NCBI GenBank assembly: GCA_029779845.1
Contig: JAKOZT010000154.1
Span: 1 to 64,000, forward strand
Direction of reading: 5' to 3'
Source: Pseudomonadota bacterium
GTDB lineage: Bacteria > Pseudomonadota > Gammaproteobacteria > Burkholderiales > Burkholderiaceae_C
DNA length: 64,000 bases
A program made the position numbers and the translations under genes. A model generated the notes under the pieces. It saw nothing but the letters and a program-made list of their open reading frames with translations, did not search any database and had not been told where the DNA came from. Numbering within the stretch: the first letter of the stretch is position 1; every line of letters starts with the position of its first letter. This document shows positions 27,365-35,815 of this stretch, piece after piece.

Positions 27365-28904
27365 GCTTCAGCGTGCCCTCGCAGACGCCGCGCGCCTCGC
27401 CGCCGGCCGGCAGCTTCAGGCACACCGCATCGAGGCGCCGGTGCAGGCGCTGCAGCACGGCGGCGCGCTCGCCCATCGGATCCCAGTCGCGCAGCAGCTT
27501 GCCGATGCGCTGCATCGCGCGGCCGCTGCGCGCTTCGAAGGCGTCGGGCTGCGCAGCGGCTTCGTCGATCAGGCGCGCGGCCAGCGCCTCGATGCGCGCC
27601 GCGTCCTGCGGCGCCAGCTCGACCAGCGTGCGCAGATAGCCGGCGCCCCATTGCAGCCGCGTCGCCGCGCCTTCGCTCTTCTCGAAGGCCTGCGCCGACC
27701 AGTCGATGGCGGCCGCCGTGTCGCCGCGCTTCTTCGCGTTGTCGGCCAGGTCGGACATCAGGTAGTAGGGCGAATGGCTCCGCGCGAGGTTCGCCTTCAG
27801 CAAGGCATCCGAGTCGTCGATCAGCCCGGCCTGCTCGAGCACCCAGGCGGCGGTGGTGATCACCGCCTGGCGCTCGTAGCCGTCGCTGATCTCGCGGTCG
27901 AAACGCGCCGCCATCTCGCGCGCGTCGGCCTGCAAGGGCGGCAGGGCGTCCGGGCCGGCGATCTGCACCCGCGCCGCCAGCGCAACCAGACGGTCGGCGC
28001 GCGACAGCGTGGCATCGGCTTGCAGCGTCGCCAGGGCCGCGTCGAAGGCCGACACCAGGGCGGCGCGCTCGGGCGCATCGGGCGCGGCCAGCGCGGCGAC
28101 GATCTCCTTCGCGCTGCCGGCCAGCACGTCGACGTGGCGGCGCGCCTGGGCGGCATCGGCGAGCAGCGCGCTCACCACCGGCCGCTGCGCGGCGGCATCG
28201 GCCACCACGCCTTTCTCGCCTTCGGCGGCGAGCGCCTTCAGGCGCAGCCGCAGCGCCGCGTCGGCGGAGCCGCTCGGGCAGTTGCGCGCCAGTTCGCGCA
28301 GCAGCGCGGCGGGGCCGTCCTTGTCCGCCGCGAGCTGCTGCTGGTCGGTCTCCCACGAGTACCAGGCGAGCAGCCGCCAGTCGGCGTCGCTCAGGCCTTG
28401 TCCGCCGGCGCGCGCGGCGGCGAGCAGTTCCCTGGCCGGCCGCTGCGCGGCGAGCGCAAGCGCCAGCACCTCGTTGTACTGCTGCGCGTCGACCTCGCCG
28501 GGCAGGCGCGTCAGCTCGCGGCCGTCGCGCCCGAACACCACCGTGGTCGGGTAGCCGCGCACCGCGAAGCGCGTGCCGAGCTTCTGCGCGCCCGGCGCGT
28601 CGCCGTCGACGTAGACCGGCACGAAGGCGCGCGAACGCTCGATGAAATCCTGGCGGTTGAAGAGCGTCGCCTTGAGCTGGTTGCACGGCGGGCACCACTG
28701 GGCGCCCCAGTAGACGAACACCGGCTTGCCCTCGGCCTTGGCGCGCGCGAAGGCGGCGTCGACCTCGGCATCGCCGGCGGCCTGCACCCAGGCGATGCCC
28801 ACCGGCGCGGCGGGCGCCTCGTCCTTCTTCGAGCACGAGGCGACCGACAGGGCGCAGGCGAGGACGAGGACGGCGCGTCGCATGGTTGTTTCAGTGTGCC
28901 GCAT
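27354..28904 (-). CDS. Thioredoxin-domain lipoprotein
   Basis: 516 aa. The lipobox VASC lies in a leader with MRRAVLVLACALSVASC, so the mature protein should be lipid-anchored. A thioredoxin domain follows with YWGAQWCPPCNQLK (CPPC, about residue 75) and YPTTVVFGRDG (cis-Pro). The remaining 350 residues are helical and repeat-like (TPR-type guess). ATG 28904 overlaps the btuF stop as TGATG; an ATG at 28883 gives a cleaner signal peptide. It probably handles disulfides in the periplasm; its link with cobalamin import is only by position. Confidence 0.82.
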   Translation of the reverse strand: MRHTETTMRRAVLVLACALSVASCSKKDEAPAAPVGIAWVQAAGDAEVDAAFARAKAEGKPVFVYWGAQWCPPCNQLKATLFNRQDFIERSRAFVPVYVDGDAPGAQKLGTRFAVRGYPTTVVFGRDGRELTRLPGEVDAQQYNEVLALALAAQRPARELLAAARAGGQGLSDADWRLLAWYSWETDQQQLAADKDGPAALLRELARNCPSGSADAALRLRLKALAAEGEKGVVADAAAQRPVVSALLADAAQARRHVDVLAGSAKEIVAALAAPDAPERAALVSAFDAALATLQADATLSRADRLVALAARVQIAGPDALPPLQADAREMAARFDREISDGYERQAVITTAAWVLEQAGLIDDSDALLKANLARSHSPYYLMSDLADNAKKRGDTAAAIDWSAQAFEKSEGAATRLQWGAGYLRTLVELAPQDAARIEALAARLIDEAAAQPDAFEARSGRAMQRIGKLLRDWDPMGERAAVLQRLHRRLDAVCLKLPAGGEARGVCEGTLKLSA

Positions 28905-29779
28905 CAGCGCCGCGCGCGCACGGCGTCGAGCTTCGCGCAGAGCTGGTCCAGCCCGTCGACGATGCGGTCCGACGAGCGGTGCAGCGTGTCGGGATCGACC
29001 TCGATCAGCGCGCCGCTGCGCACCGCCTTCATGCGCGCGAACCGGCGCCAGCCGGCCAGGCCGTCGGTGGTTTCGGCGGCGGCGCGGCCGGTGACGATCA
29101 CGTCGGGGTCGGCGGCGACCACCGCCTCTTCGCTGACCGTGGGCACCAGCGGCGCCAGCGTGCCGAACACGTTCTTCGCGCCGCACAGCGCCAGGCCTTG
29201 CATCACGAGGTGGCGGTCGTTGAAGGTCAGCAGCGGGCGCGGCCACACCTGGTAAAAAACCCGCAGCGGCGCGCGGCCGGCGTAGCGCTCGCGCAGCGCG
29301 CGCAGGCGCTGCTCGTAGGCGGCGGCGCGCGCGTTCGCGGCGGCCTCGGTGCCGGCCAGCTGGCCGAGGCGGCGCAGCGTCGCGGCGACGTCGGCCAGCG
29401 TGCCCAGCTCGCTGGCGTAGACCGGGATGCCCAGCGTGGCGAGCTTGCGCAACTGCTGCGGCGAGTTGCCGTCGCGCCAGACCACCAGCAGATCGGGCTT
29501 GAGCGCGACGATGCGCTCCAGGTCGAGCATCGCGCTGTCGCCCACCTGCGGCAGCGCCTTGGCCGCCTCGGGGTAGTCGGACCAGGCGCCGACGCCGACC
29601 ACGCGCTCGCCCGCGCCGGCGGCGAACAGCAGCTCGGTCAGGTGCGGCGCGAGGCTGACGATGCGCTGCGCCGGGCGCGGCAGCGTGAGGCTCGCGCCGC
29701 TGTCGTCGGTCAGCGTCAGCGCGAGCGCGGGGCGGACGAGCAGCGCGAGCAGCAGCAGGAACGTTGCGAGGCGGCGCAT
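28904..29779 (-). CDS. btuF: Cobalamin-type ABC transporter substrate-binding protein (BtuF-like)
   Basis: 291 aa with a signal peptide (LATFLLLLALLVRPALA). PAQRIVSLAPHLTELLFAAGAGERVVGV and LPQVGDSAMLDLERIVALKPDLLV follow the pattern of BtuF/TroA helical-backbone binding proteins for vitamin B12 or siderophores. It is encoded with a BtuC-type permease and BtuD-type ATPase. No TonB receptor lies nearby. The substrate (cobalamin) is the best guess from family resemblance. Confidence 0.83.
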   Translation of the reverse strand: MRRLATFLLLLALLVRPALALTLTDDSGASLTLPRPAQRIVSLAPHLTELLFAAGAGERVVGVGAWSDYPEAAKALPQVGDSAMLDLERIVALKPDLLVVWRDGNSPQQLRKLATLGIPVYASELGTLADVAATLRRLGQLAGTEAAANARAAAYEQRLRALRERYAGRAPLRVFYQVWPRPLLTFNDRHLVMQGLALCGAKNVFGTLAPLVPTVSEEAVVAADPDVIVTGRAAAETTDGLAGWRRFARMKAVRSGALIEVDPDTLHRSSDRIVDGLDQLCAKLDAVRARR

Positions 29780-29781
29780 GC

Positions 29782-30561
29782 TCAGTCCGCCACGAACACC
29801 GTGCGGTTGCCGAAGCGCTCCGCCGCCACCGGGTGGCCGAAAGCCGCGCTCAGCACCACCTCGTTCATCGTCGACTCGGCCGGCCCCTGGTGCAGCCTGG
29901 CGCCCGGGCCGATCACCAGCGCGTGCGTCGCGAAGCGCGCCGCGAGGTTCAGATCGTGGATGGACATCACGATGGCGCGCCCCCGCTCGTGCGCCAGGCG
30001 GCGCAGGTGTTCGAGCACCGTCACCTGGTGGTGCAGGTCGAGGTGCGACACCGGCTCGTCGAGCAGCAGCAGCGGCGGATCCTGCGCCAGCAGCGCGGCC
30101 AGCCCGACGCGCTGGCGCTCACCGCCGGACAGCGTGGTGACGTCGTGACGGGCCAGCGCGGCCAGGTCCATCGCCGCCAGCGCGGCGTGCGCGATGCGCC
30201 GGTCGTGCTCGCTCTCCCAGGCCCAGCGGCCCAGGTGCGGATGGCGGCCGAGCAGCACCACGTCGATCACCGCGGCGCTGAAGGCATCGTGCTGCGCCTG
30301 CGGCAGCAGGCCGCGCGCTCGCGCCAGCTCGGCCACCGGCCAGTCGGGCAGCGGCCTGCCTTTCAGCGTGATCGCGCCGGCGCGCGGCGCGCGCAGCCCG
30401 GCCAGCGTGTGCAGCAGCGTGGTCTTGCCGCAGCCGTTGGGCCCGAGCACGCACCACAGCTCGCCGCGCTGCACGGGCAGGTCGAGCGCTTCGATCAGCG
30501 TGCGCGTGCCGGCCGTGACGGTGAGCGCCTTCGCGTCGAGCAGCGGCCTGGCGTGGCTCAT
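29782..30561 (-). CDS. btuD: Cobalamin/Fe-siderophore-type ABC transporter ATP-binding protein (BtuD-like)
   Basis: 259 aa. Walker A GPNGCGKTTLLHTLAG, signature LSGGERQRVGLAALLAQDP, Walker B LLLLDEPVSHLDLHHQ and the switch His in SIHDLNLAARF mark it as the FecE/BtuD family. The ATG overlaps the permease stop by 4 bp and its stop is 2 bp from btuF. Confidence 0.88.
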   Translation of the reverse strand: MSHARPLLDAKALTVTAGTRTLIEALDLPVQRGELWCVLGPNGCGKTTLLHTLAGLRAPRAGAITLKGRPLPDWPVAELARARGLLPQAQHDAFSAAVIDVVLLGRHPHLGRWAWESEHDRRIAHAALAAMDLAALARHDVTTLSGGERQRVGLAALLAQDPPLLLLDEPVSHLDLHHQVTVLEHLRRLAHERGRAIVMSIHDLNLAARFATHALVIGPGARLHQGPAESTMNEVVLSAAFGHPVAAERFGNRTVFVAD

Positions 30562-31559
30562 CGCCGCTCCCCGCGCCCGAGCAGCAGGGCGATGAAGGTC
30601 GGCACGCCGAGCAGCGCGGTGATCACGCCCACCGGCAGCTGCTGCGGCGCGACGACGGTGCGCGCCAGCGTGTCGGCCAGCAGCAGCAGCGTGCCGCCGG
30701 CCAGCGCGCAGGCCGGCAGCAGCACGCGCTGGTCGTTGCCCACCAGCAGCCGCAAGGCATGCGGCACCACCAGGCCGACGAAGCCGATCGCGCCGCCGCT
30801 GGTCACCGCCACCGCGGTGGCGAGCGAAGCCAGCGCGTAGACGAAGCGGCGCAGCCGCAGCACCGGCACGCCCAGCGACTGCGCCGCGGCGGTGCCGCGC
30901 AGCAGCACGTTCAGCTCGCGGCCGAGCGGCCAGGCGAGCAGCAGCACCAGGGCCAGCAGCGCCAGCGGCAACATGCCCGCCTCGCTGCCGCCCAGGTCGC
31001 CGGCCAGCCAGAACAGCATGCCGCGCAGGCGCGCCTCGGGCGCGAGCATCAAGAGCACGGTGATCAGCGCCGACCACAGCGCGGCCAGCATCACGCCGGT
31101 GAGCAGCAGGCGCGGCGCGCTGTCCAGGCGCGCGGTGGTGTCGAGCCGGCCGAGGTCGCGCTGCGCCAGCGCGAAGACCAGCACGATGGTCGCCAGCGCG
31201 CCGGCGAAGGCGCCGGCCTGCACGGCGAAAGCGCCGCCGGCCAGCATCAGCGCCAACAAGGCGCCCACCGAGGCGCCGCCCGAGACGCCCAGCACGTAGG
31301 GGTCGGCCAGCGGGTTGCGCAGCAGCACCTGCATCAGCGCGCCGGCCAGCGCCAGCAGTCCGCCGACGCCGAAGGCCGCCAGCGCGCGCGGCAGGCGCAG
31401 GCCGTGCAGCACCTGCGAGGCGCTGCTGGCATCGGGCTGCCACAGGAGGCGCAGGACCTCGTTCGGCGCCAGCGCGACGCTGCCGCTGGCCAGCGCGATC
31501 AGCCCGGCCATCGCCGCTGCGACGGCCAGCAGCAGCCAGAGTCGCAGCGCGCGGGTCAT
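30558..31559 (-). CDS. btuC: FecCD-family ABC transporter permease (BtuC-like)
   Basis: 333 aa with about nine to ten hydrophobic segments. Family signatures are NPLADPYVLGVSGGASVGALLA and SGGAIGFVGLVVPHALRLLVG. It forms the inner-membrane channel for cobalamin or ferric siderophore import with the downstream ATPase. No cobalamin riboswitch is possible in the 37-bp gap before it. Confidence 0.9.
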   Translation of the reverse strand: MTRALRLWLLLAVAAAMAGLIALASGSVALAPNEVLRLLWQPDASSASQVLHGLRLPRALAAFGVGGLLALAGALMQVLLRNPLADPYVLGVSGGASVGALLALMLAGGAFAVQAGAFAGALATIVLVFALAQRDLGRLDTTARLDSAPRLLLTGVMLAALWSALITVLLMLAPEARLRGMLFWLAGDLGGSEAGMLPLALLALVLLLAWPLGRELNVLLRGTAAAQSLGVPVLRLRRFVYALASLATAVAVTSGGAIGFVGLVVPHALRLLVGNDQRVLLPACALAGGTLLLLADTLARTVVAPQQLPVGVITALLGVPTFIALLLGRGERR

Positions 31560-31596
31560 GGGGCGCGAGTCTGCCGCAAAACGGCGGCCGCGCTTC

Positions 31597-32523
31597 TCAC
31601 TCGATCGGAGGAACGGAGTCGCGCACCTCGTCGCGCGAACCGCGCGACGCGAACTGCGCCAGCGCGACGCCGCCCAGCGTGATCGCCGCGCCGAGCAGCT
31701 TGATGGCGGTGTAGCGCTCGCCGGTGACGATCCAGGCCACCAGCGCGGCCACCGGCGGCATCAGGTACATCAGCGGTGCGGTGCGCGCCACGCCGCGCAC
31801 CGCGTTGATCCAGCCCCAGACGATCCAGCCGAGGAAGGCCGCCACCAGCACCGCGTAGAGCGTGCCCAGCCAGATCAGCGGGCTCACCGCGCGCCAGTCG
31901 ACCTGCAGGCCCTGCGCCGCGCTGAACGCGAGCACCGGCAGGCTGCCGAGCAGCGTGCCGTAGGCCATCACGACCACGCCGCCGTGGCGCTCGATCAGCG
32001 GCTTGGCGTTGACGGTGTACAGCGAGAAGAACGCCGCGGCGATCAGCAGCGTCAGGTCACCGCCGCTCGCCTGCCATTGCGCGCCGATGAGCTTGTCGGA
32101 CAGGAACACCAGCACGCCGCACACCGCCAGCGCGACGCCGGCCACCTGGCCGCGCGTCAGGTGCTCGGTGCCGTGCCAGCGCAGGATCAGCAGCGTGAAC
32201 ACCGGGCCGATCGCGAGGATCAGCGAGCTGGAGAACGCCGTCGACCAGTGGATGCCGTAGGTCACCAGCCCGACGTGCAGCAGATGCCCGGTGACGCCGA
32301 GCTTGAAGAGCCGCCACAGCTCGCGGCGCGTGAGACGCGGCCAGCGCGTGCCGAAATGCGCCAGCAGCAGCAGCGCCGCGGCGGCCGGCATGATCAGGTA
32401 GCGCACGAACAGGAAGCCGCCCGGCGTCAGCGCGGCGAACACCGCTTTCTGCACGCTGAAGTTGGAGCCCCAACAAAGAATGAGTGCGAGCGCGGCCCAC
32501 AAGGCGGCACGCTCGCGGGGCAT
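31597..32523 (-). CDS. EamA/DMT family transporter
   Basis: 308 aa with about ten membrane helices in two EamA repeats (first from ALWAALALILCWGSNFSVQKAV; second from GGDLTLLIAAAFFSLYTVNAK). The family exports metabolites such as amino acids; the substrate is unknown. It is 37 bp upstream of btuC and could be in the same transcript. A nested palindrome lies just 5' of its ATG. Confidence 0.85.
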   Translation of the reverse strand: MPRERAALWAALALILCWGSNFSVQKAVFAALTPGGFLFVRYLIMPAAAALLLLAHFGTRWPRLTRRELWRLFKLGVTGHLLHVGLVTYGIHWSTAFSSSLILAIGPVFTLLILRWHGTEHLTRGQVAGVALAVCGVLVFLSDKLIGAQWQASGGDLTLLIAAAFFSLYTVNAKPLIERHGGVVVMAYGTLLGSLPVLAFSAAQGLQVDWRAVSPLIWLGTLYAVLVAAFLGWIVWGWINAVRGVARTAPLMYLMPPVAALVAWIVTGERYTAIKLLGAAITLGGVALAQFASRGSRDEVRDSVPPIE

Positions 32524-32528
32524 GACAG

Positions 32529-32568
32529 CCCCTCGGCTCGCGGGTACGCGAGCCGATCCCCCGAGGGG
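32529..32568. repeat. Nested palindromic element between HDOD and EamA genes
   Basis: An inner perfect hairpin GGCTCGCG-GGTA-CGCGAGCC (32535-32554) is enclosed by CCCTCGG (32530-32536) and CCGAGGG (32561-32567); a further dyad GGGCCG...CGGCCC follows just downstream. It looks like a REP-like intergenic palindromic unit. I found no second copy in this window. Confidence 0.5.
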
Positions 32569-32621
32569 ATGCGGGCCGGCTTGGGAGCGGCCCGGCGCTC
32601 GGCCCGCCGTGTCGTGATCGC

Positions 32622-33926
32622 TCATGGGCCGACTTGGGTGCGCGACAGCTCGGCCGACCACGCCCACGCTTCGTCGGCCAGAGCCAGTACCGCGTCCAGG
32701 CCGCCGAAAGGCGCGGCCAGCGGCTCGGCCGCCGCAAGGTCGTGGCGTTCGACGGCCACCGCCAGCGCCAGCAGCGGGCCCCACGACCCGCGCCGGTCGA
32801 CGATCGCTTCGCGCGCCTCCGGCGCGATCTGCAAGGGCGCGAGCGCGTCGGCCAGCGGCACCTGCAGCAAGGCATCGAGCATCGACAGCAGGCCGACCGT
32901 GAACAGCGCCGCCGGCGGCGCGCCCACCGCCGGTGCCAGCAGTTCCAGCAGGCGCGCCCGCGCCAGCGCCACCTCCTGCAAGGCACGCGAGGCCTTGCGG
33001 CCGGCGCCGGAAGCGGTCAGCAGCACGCTCAGCCAGCGGTACAGCTCGGCGCGGCCCAGCACCATCACCGCCTGCTCGACCGACTCGACGGGCTTGGACA
33101 AACCCACCGCCGGGCTGTTGACGAAACGCAGCAGCCGGTAGCTCAGCGCGATGTCGGCGCGCAGCGCGGCGCCGATCTGCGCGGTGTCGCGGTCGGCCAC
33201 CACGTCGTTGAGCAGCTGGCACAGGCGCTGCGTCGCCGGCTGCACGATGCGGCGCTGCGCCAGCGCGGCGTCGCCCGCCTCGACACGCCCGGCCGCCAGC
33301 GCGGCGCCGCGTTCGAGCGCCTGCTCGATGCCTTCGACGCCGGGCAGGTCGAGCACCACGCGGGCCAGCGTGGGGCGCTGCTGCGCATTGCGTTCGAGCG
33401 CCGCCGTCAGCGCGGGCAAGTCTTGCCCCGCGTGCAGCACGACGAAGCTCGCACCGGGCGGCTCGGTGCCGCCGTCGACCGCGCCGAGGCGCACGCCGCG
33501 TGTGCGCCACGCGGTCAGCGCGCCGGCCAGGGTGTCGCCGGGCTCGAAGGCGCCTTGCACGACGATCCAGGCGCCCTCGGGCACCTGCTCGGCGACGCGG
33601 GTGCGCGCCAGCAGCTCGGCCGGCAGCTCGCCGAGCGCGACGCGGCCGGCGGCGAGCGTGGAACGCATCGCCGCGAGCAGCGCGATCGCGTGCGCGGCCG
33701 CGGCGGCGCCGTCGGCGGCGGCGGCCTGCAAACGCCGCTGCGTCGCCGGCGCGAGGCGGAACTCGAAGCCGGCGACCTCGCCGTTGACGCCCACCAGCGG
33801 CCGCCGCGCGCCGAAGGTCGGGGCGACGGACTGCGGCGCCGCCGTGGACGCCGGCGGCGGCAACGAAGACAGCTTGGGCGGCGGCGCGGCTCGCTGCGCG
33901 CCGAACAAGCGCGACCACAGGCTCAT
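32622..33926 (-). CDS. HDOD domain signalling protein
   Basis: 434 aa. The C-terminal part (from about residue 220; QPATQRLCQLLNDVVADRDT, ADIALSYRLLRFVNSPAVGL) is an HDOD domain as in YuxH-type proteins; the N-terminal 200 residues look like a decayed EAL domain (PLVGVNGEVAGFEFRL) without catalytic EAL residues. Probably a signalling adaptor. The start overlaps the upstream gene's stop by 4 bp (ATGA). Confidence 0.82.
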   Translation of the reverse strand: MSLWSRLFGAQRAAPPPKLSSLPPPASTAAPQSVAPTFGARRPLVGVNGEVAGFEFRLAPATQRRLQAAAADGAAAAAHAIALLAAMRSTLAAGRVALGELPAELLARTRVAEQVPEGAWIVVQGAFEPGDTLAGALTAWRTRGVRLGAVDGGTEPPGASFVVLHAGQDLPALTAALERNAQQRPTLARVVLDLPGVEGIEQALERGAALAAGRVEAGDAALAQRRIVQPATQRLCQLLNDVVADRDTAQIGAALRADIALSYRLLRFVNSPAVGLSKPVESVEQAVMVLGRAELYRWLSVLLTASGAGRKASRALQEVALARARLLELLAPAVGAPPAALFTVGLLSMLDALLQVPLADALAPLQIAPEAREAIVDRRGSWGPLLALAVAVERHDLAAAEPLAAPFGGLDAVLALADEAWAWSAELSRTQVGP

Positions 33927-34726
33927 GCCTCGCCCTCCCCGCCCAGCCAGGCCTGCGCCTCGCCGTCGAGCGCCGGCTCGGCCGTCGCGCGCGCCAGCGC
34001 CATCCAGGTGGCCAGCGGCAGCCGCATCGCGCGCCTGGGCGCTGGCCGCGCCACCTCGAGCGCGCCGCTCTCGGCGGCGAACATCACTCCGAACTCCATC
34101 GGCACCTCATCGGCATCGGCGATGCCTTGCTTGAGCACATACCAGCATTGGCTGGACAGCATGCGATACGCCTCGCGCTTGCGCGGCTGGCGCAGGTCGG
34201 ACAGCAGGTCCGCGCGGCTCACCTTGATCTCGTGCGCGGCCGGCTCCAGCCAGTCCTCCACCGTGGTGTGGCGGATCGAGAACACGTCGGGCATCGCCAT
34301 CACCCAGCGGCCCGCGCCGCTCGGGTCGCCGGCATCCACCACATGCGCGCGCAGCGAGAGCCCGCGCCAGGCGATGCGGCCGGCGCGCGTCATCTCGCGC
34401 GCCACGCGCTCGGCGAGCGCTTCGTGCGCGCCGCGCCGCGCCCGGTTGCGCGCCAGCGCGGCGGCCAGCGCGGCCACGCCGGCATCGGTGACGCGCAGCG
34501 TCTCGTGGCCGCTGTCGTGGCGCACGCGCTCGAGCAGCCCGGCGGCGAGCAGCTCGGCCTCGATCCCGTCCCGGCACGGCCAGCCGGCCGAGCGCCACAC
34601 CTCGCGCAGGCGCCGCTGGTGCGCCGCCGAAGCGGCCAGCGGCGAGCAAGGAACAGGGGACGGATCGGGCAGCGCGGGCACGGCCGACAGCGTAGCGCGA
34701 AGCCGGCCGGCGCGCTTGCGACGCAT
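33923..34726 (-). CDS. Winged-helix protein with PD-(D/E)XK nuclease-like domain (MmcB-like)
   Basis: 267 aa. An N-terminal winged-helix-like segment (residues about 38-95: LREVWRSAGWPCRDGIEAEL ... LRVTDAGVAALAAALA) precedes a restriction-nuclease-like core with Asp147 in AMPDVFSIRHTT and Glu166-Ile-Lys168 in HEIKVSRADLLSDLRQP, the spacing of PD-(D/E)XK folds and similar to the MmcB repair family. Function unknown. The start is uncertain: ATG 34726 lies inside the divergent promoter of the RND-sqr operon. It overlaps the HDOD gene by 4 bp. Confidence 0.68.
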   Translation of the reverse strand: MRRKRAGRLRATLSAVPALPDPSPVPCSPLAASAAHQRRLREVWRSAGWPCRDGIEAELLAAGLLERVRHDSGHETLRVTDAGVAALAAALARNRARRGAHEALAERVAREMTRAGRIAWRGLSLRAHVVDAGDPSGAGRWVMAMPDVFSIRHTTVEDWLEPAAHEIKVSRADLLSDLRQPRKREAYRMLSSQCWYVLKQGIADADEVPMEFGVMFAAESGALEVARPAPRRAMRLPLATWMALARATAEPALDGEAQAWLGGEGEA

Positions 34727-34745
34727 ACCCCATAGGGCATATACT
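34716..34745 (+). promoter_or_regulatory. Sigma-70 promoter of the RND-sqr-csoR operon
   Basis: TTGCGA (34716-34721), an 18-bp spacer and TATACT (34740-34745) form a good promoter; transcription would start near 34752, 20 bases before the adaptor gene ATG. The spacer contains the CsoR-like operator. Confidence 0.65.
34724..34741. promoter_or_regulatory. CsoR-family operator-like sequence in the promoter spacer
   Basis: CATACCCCATAGGGCATA is a partial dyad related to the ATACCCC...GGGGTAT sites bound by CsoR-family repressors (CsoR, RcnR, CstR). It sits between the -35 and -10 boxes of the operon whose last gene encodes a CsoR-family protein, so autorepression is the simple reading. Confidence 0.55.
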
Positions 34746-34771
34746 CCGCGCCGTATCAACGACCGTCCGCC

Positions 34772-35815
34772 ATGAAAGCCTTGCTCGCCGCCGCCTCGCT
34801 GCTCGCCGCCGCCGTTCCAGGCGCCCAGGCCGCCCCGCCCGCCGTCGCGGTGCCGACGATCACCGTCGCGAGCAGCGCCGCCGGCGCCAGCGCCGGGTTC
34901 GACGGCGTGCTGCAGCCGGTGCGCCAGGCCACGCTGACCGCGCAGGTGGGCGGCAACGTGCTGGCGCTGCGGGTGCGCGCCGGCGAGCGCGTCAAACGTG
35001 GCCAGCCGCTGGTTCGCATCGACGACCGCGACAGCCGCGCCGGCGTGGCGCGCAGCGACGCGGCGGTGACGCAGGCCGAGGCCGAGGCGCGCAACGCCGA
35101 CGTGGCGCTGGCGCGCAGCCGCGACCTGAAGAAGAGCGGCTTCGTCAGCCAGGCCGCGGTCGACAGCGCCGAAACCCAGGCCGAAGCGGCGCGCGCCGGG
35201 CTGGCTCAAGCCCGCGCCGCGCGCGCGCAGGCCGCGCTGGCGCAGGCCCATGCGGAGGTGCTCGCGCCCTACGACGCGGTGGTCAGCGCCACGCACGTCG
35301 AAGCCGGCGACCTCGCCCTGCCCGGCCGCGCGCTGCTGACGCTCTACGAACCCGGGCGCATGCGCGCCGTGGTGCAGGTGCCGGCCTCGCGCGCCGCCAC
35401 GCTGGCCAACGCCGGCGACATCCGCGTGCAGCTGGCCGACGGCCGCGTGCTGAAGCCCAGCGCGCGCGAGCTGCTGCCGGCCGCCGACCCGGTGTCGCAA
35501 ACCGTGGAGTGGCGGCTCGACCTGCCCGCCGAAGCGAACAACGCCCGCCCCGGCCAGACGCTGCGCGTGACGGCCGCCGGCCTGGGCGCCCAGGCCGGCA
35601 CCGCCCGCCCCACGCTGCCGGCCGACGCCGTGCTGCGGCGCGGCGAGCTGACCGCCGTCTACGTCGCCGCGCCGCAGGGCTTCGTGCTGCGCGCGCTGCG
35701 CGTCGGGCCGGCGGCCGGCGGGCGTGTCGAGGTGCTGGCCGGCCTCGCCGCGGGCGAGCGCGTCGCCGCCGATCCGGTGCGCGCCGGCCTGCAAGGCGCG
35801 CAGGCGGCGCCATGA
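34772..35815 (+). CDS. RND efflux periplasmic adaptor subunit
   Basis: 347 aa. A signal peptide (MKALLAAASLLAAAVPGAQA) is followed by a lipoyl half (GFDGVLQPVRQATLTAQVGG), a coiled-coil hairpin (residues about 95-150), the second lipoyl half (AEVLAPYDAVVSATHVEAGD) and beta-barrel domains: the membrane-fusion-protein plan. It should bridge the following RND pump to an outer-membrane channel that is not encoded in this operon. It is the first gene after the CsoR-type promoter and overlaps the pump start by 4 bp. Confidence 0.9.
   Translation: MKALLAAASLLAAAVPGAQAAPPAVAVPTITVASSAAGASAGFDGVLQPVRQATLTAQVGGNVLALRVRAGERVKRGQPLVRIDDRDSRAGVARSDAAVTQAEAEARNADVALARSRDLKKSGFVSQAAVDSAETQAEAARAGLAQARAARAQAALAQAHAEVLAPYDAVVSATHVEAGDLALPGRALLTLYEPGRMRAVVQVPASRAATLANAGDIRVQLADGRVLKPSARELLPAADPVSQTVEWRLDLPAEANNARPGQTLRVTAAGLGAQAGTARPTLPADAVLRRGELTAVYVAAPQGFVLRALRVGPAAGGRVEVLAGLAAGERVAADPVRAGLQGAQAAP

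Noticed and set aside
31560-31596. Cobalamin riboswitch ahead of btuC
   Set aside because: The gap is only 37 bp, far too short for the riboswitch, and no conserved element is visible.
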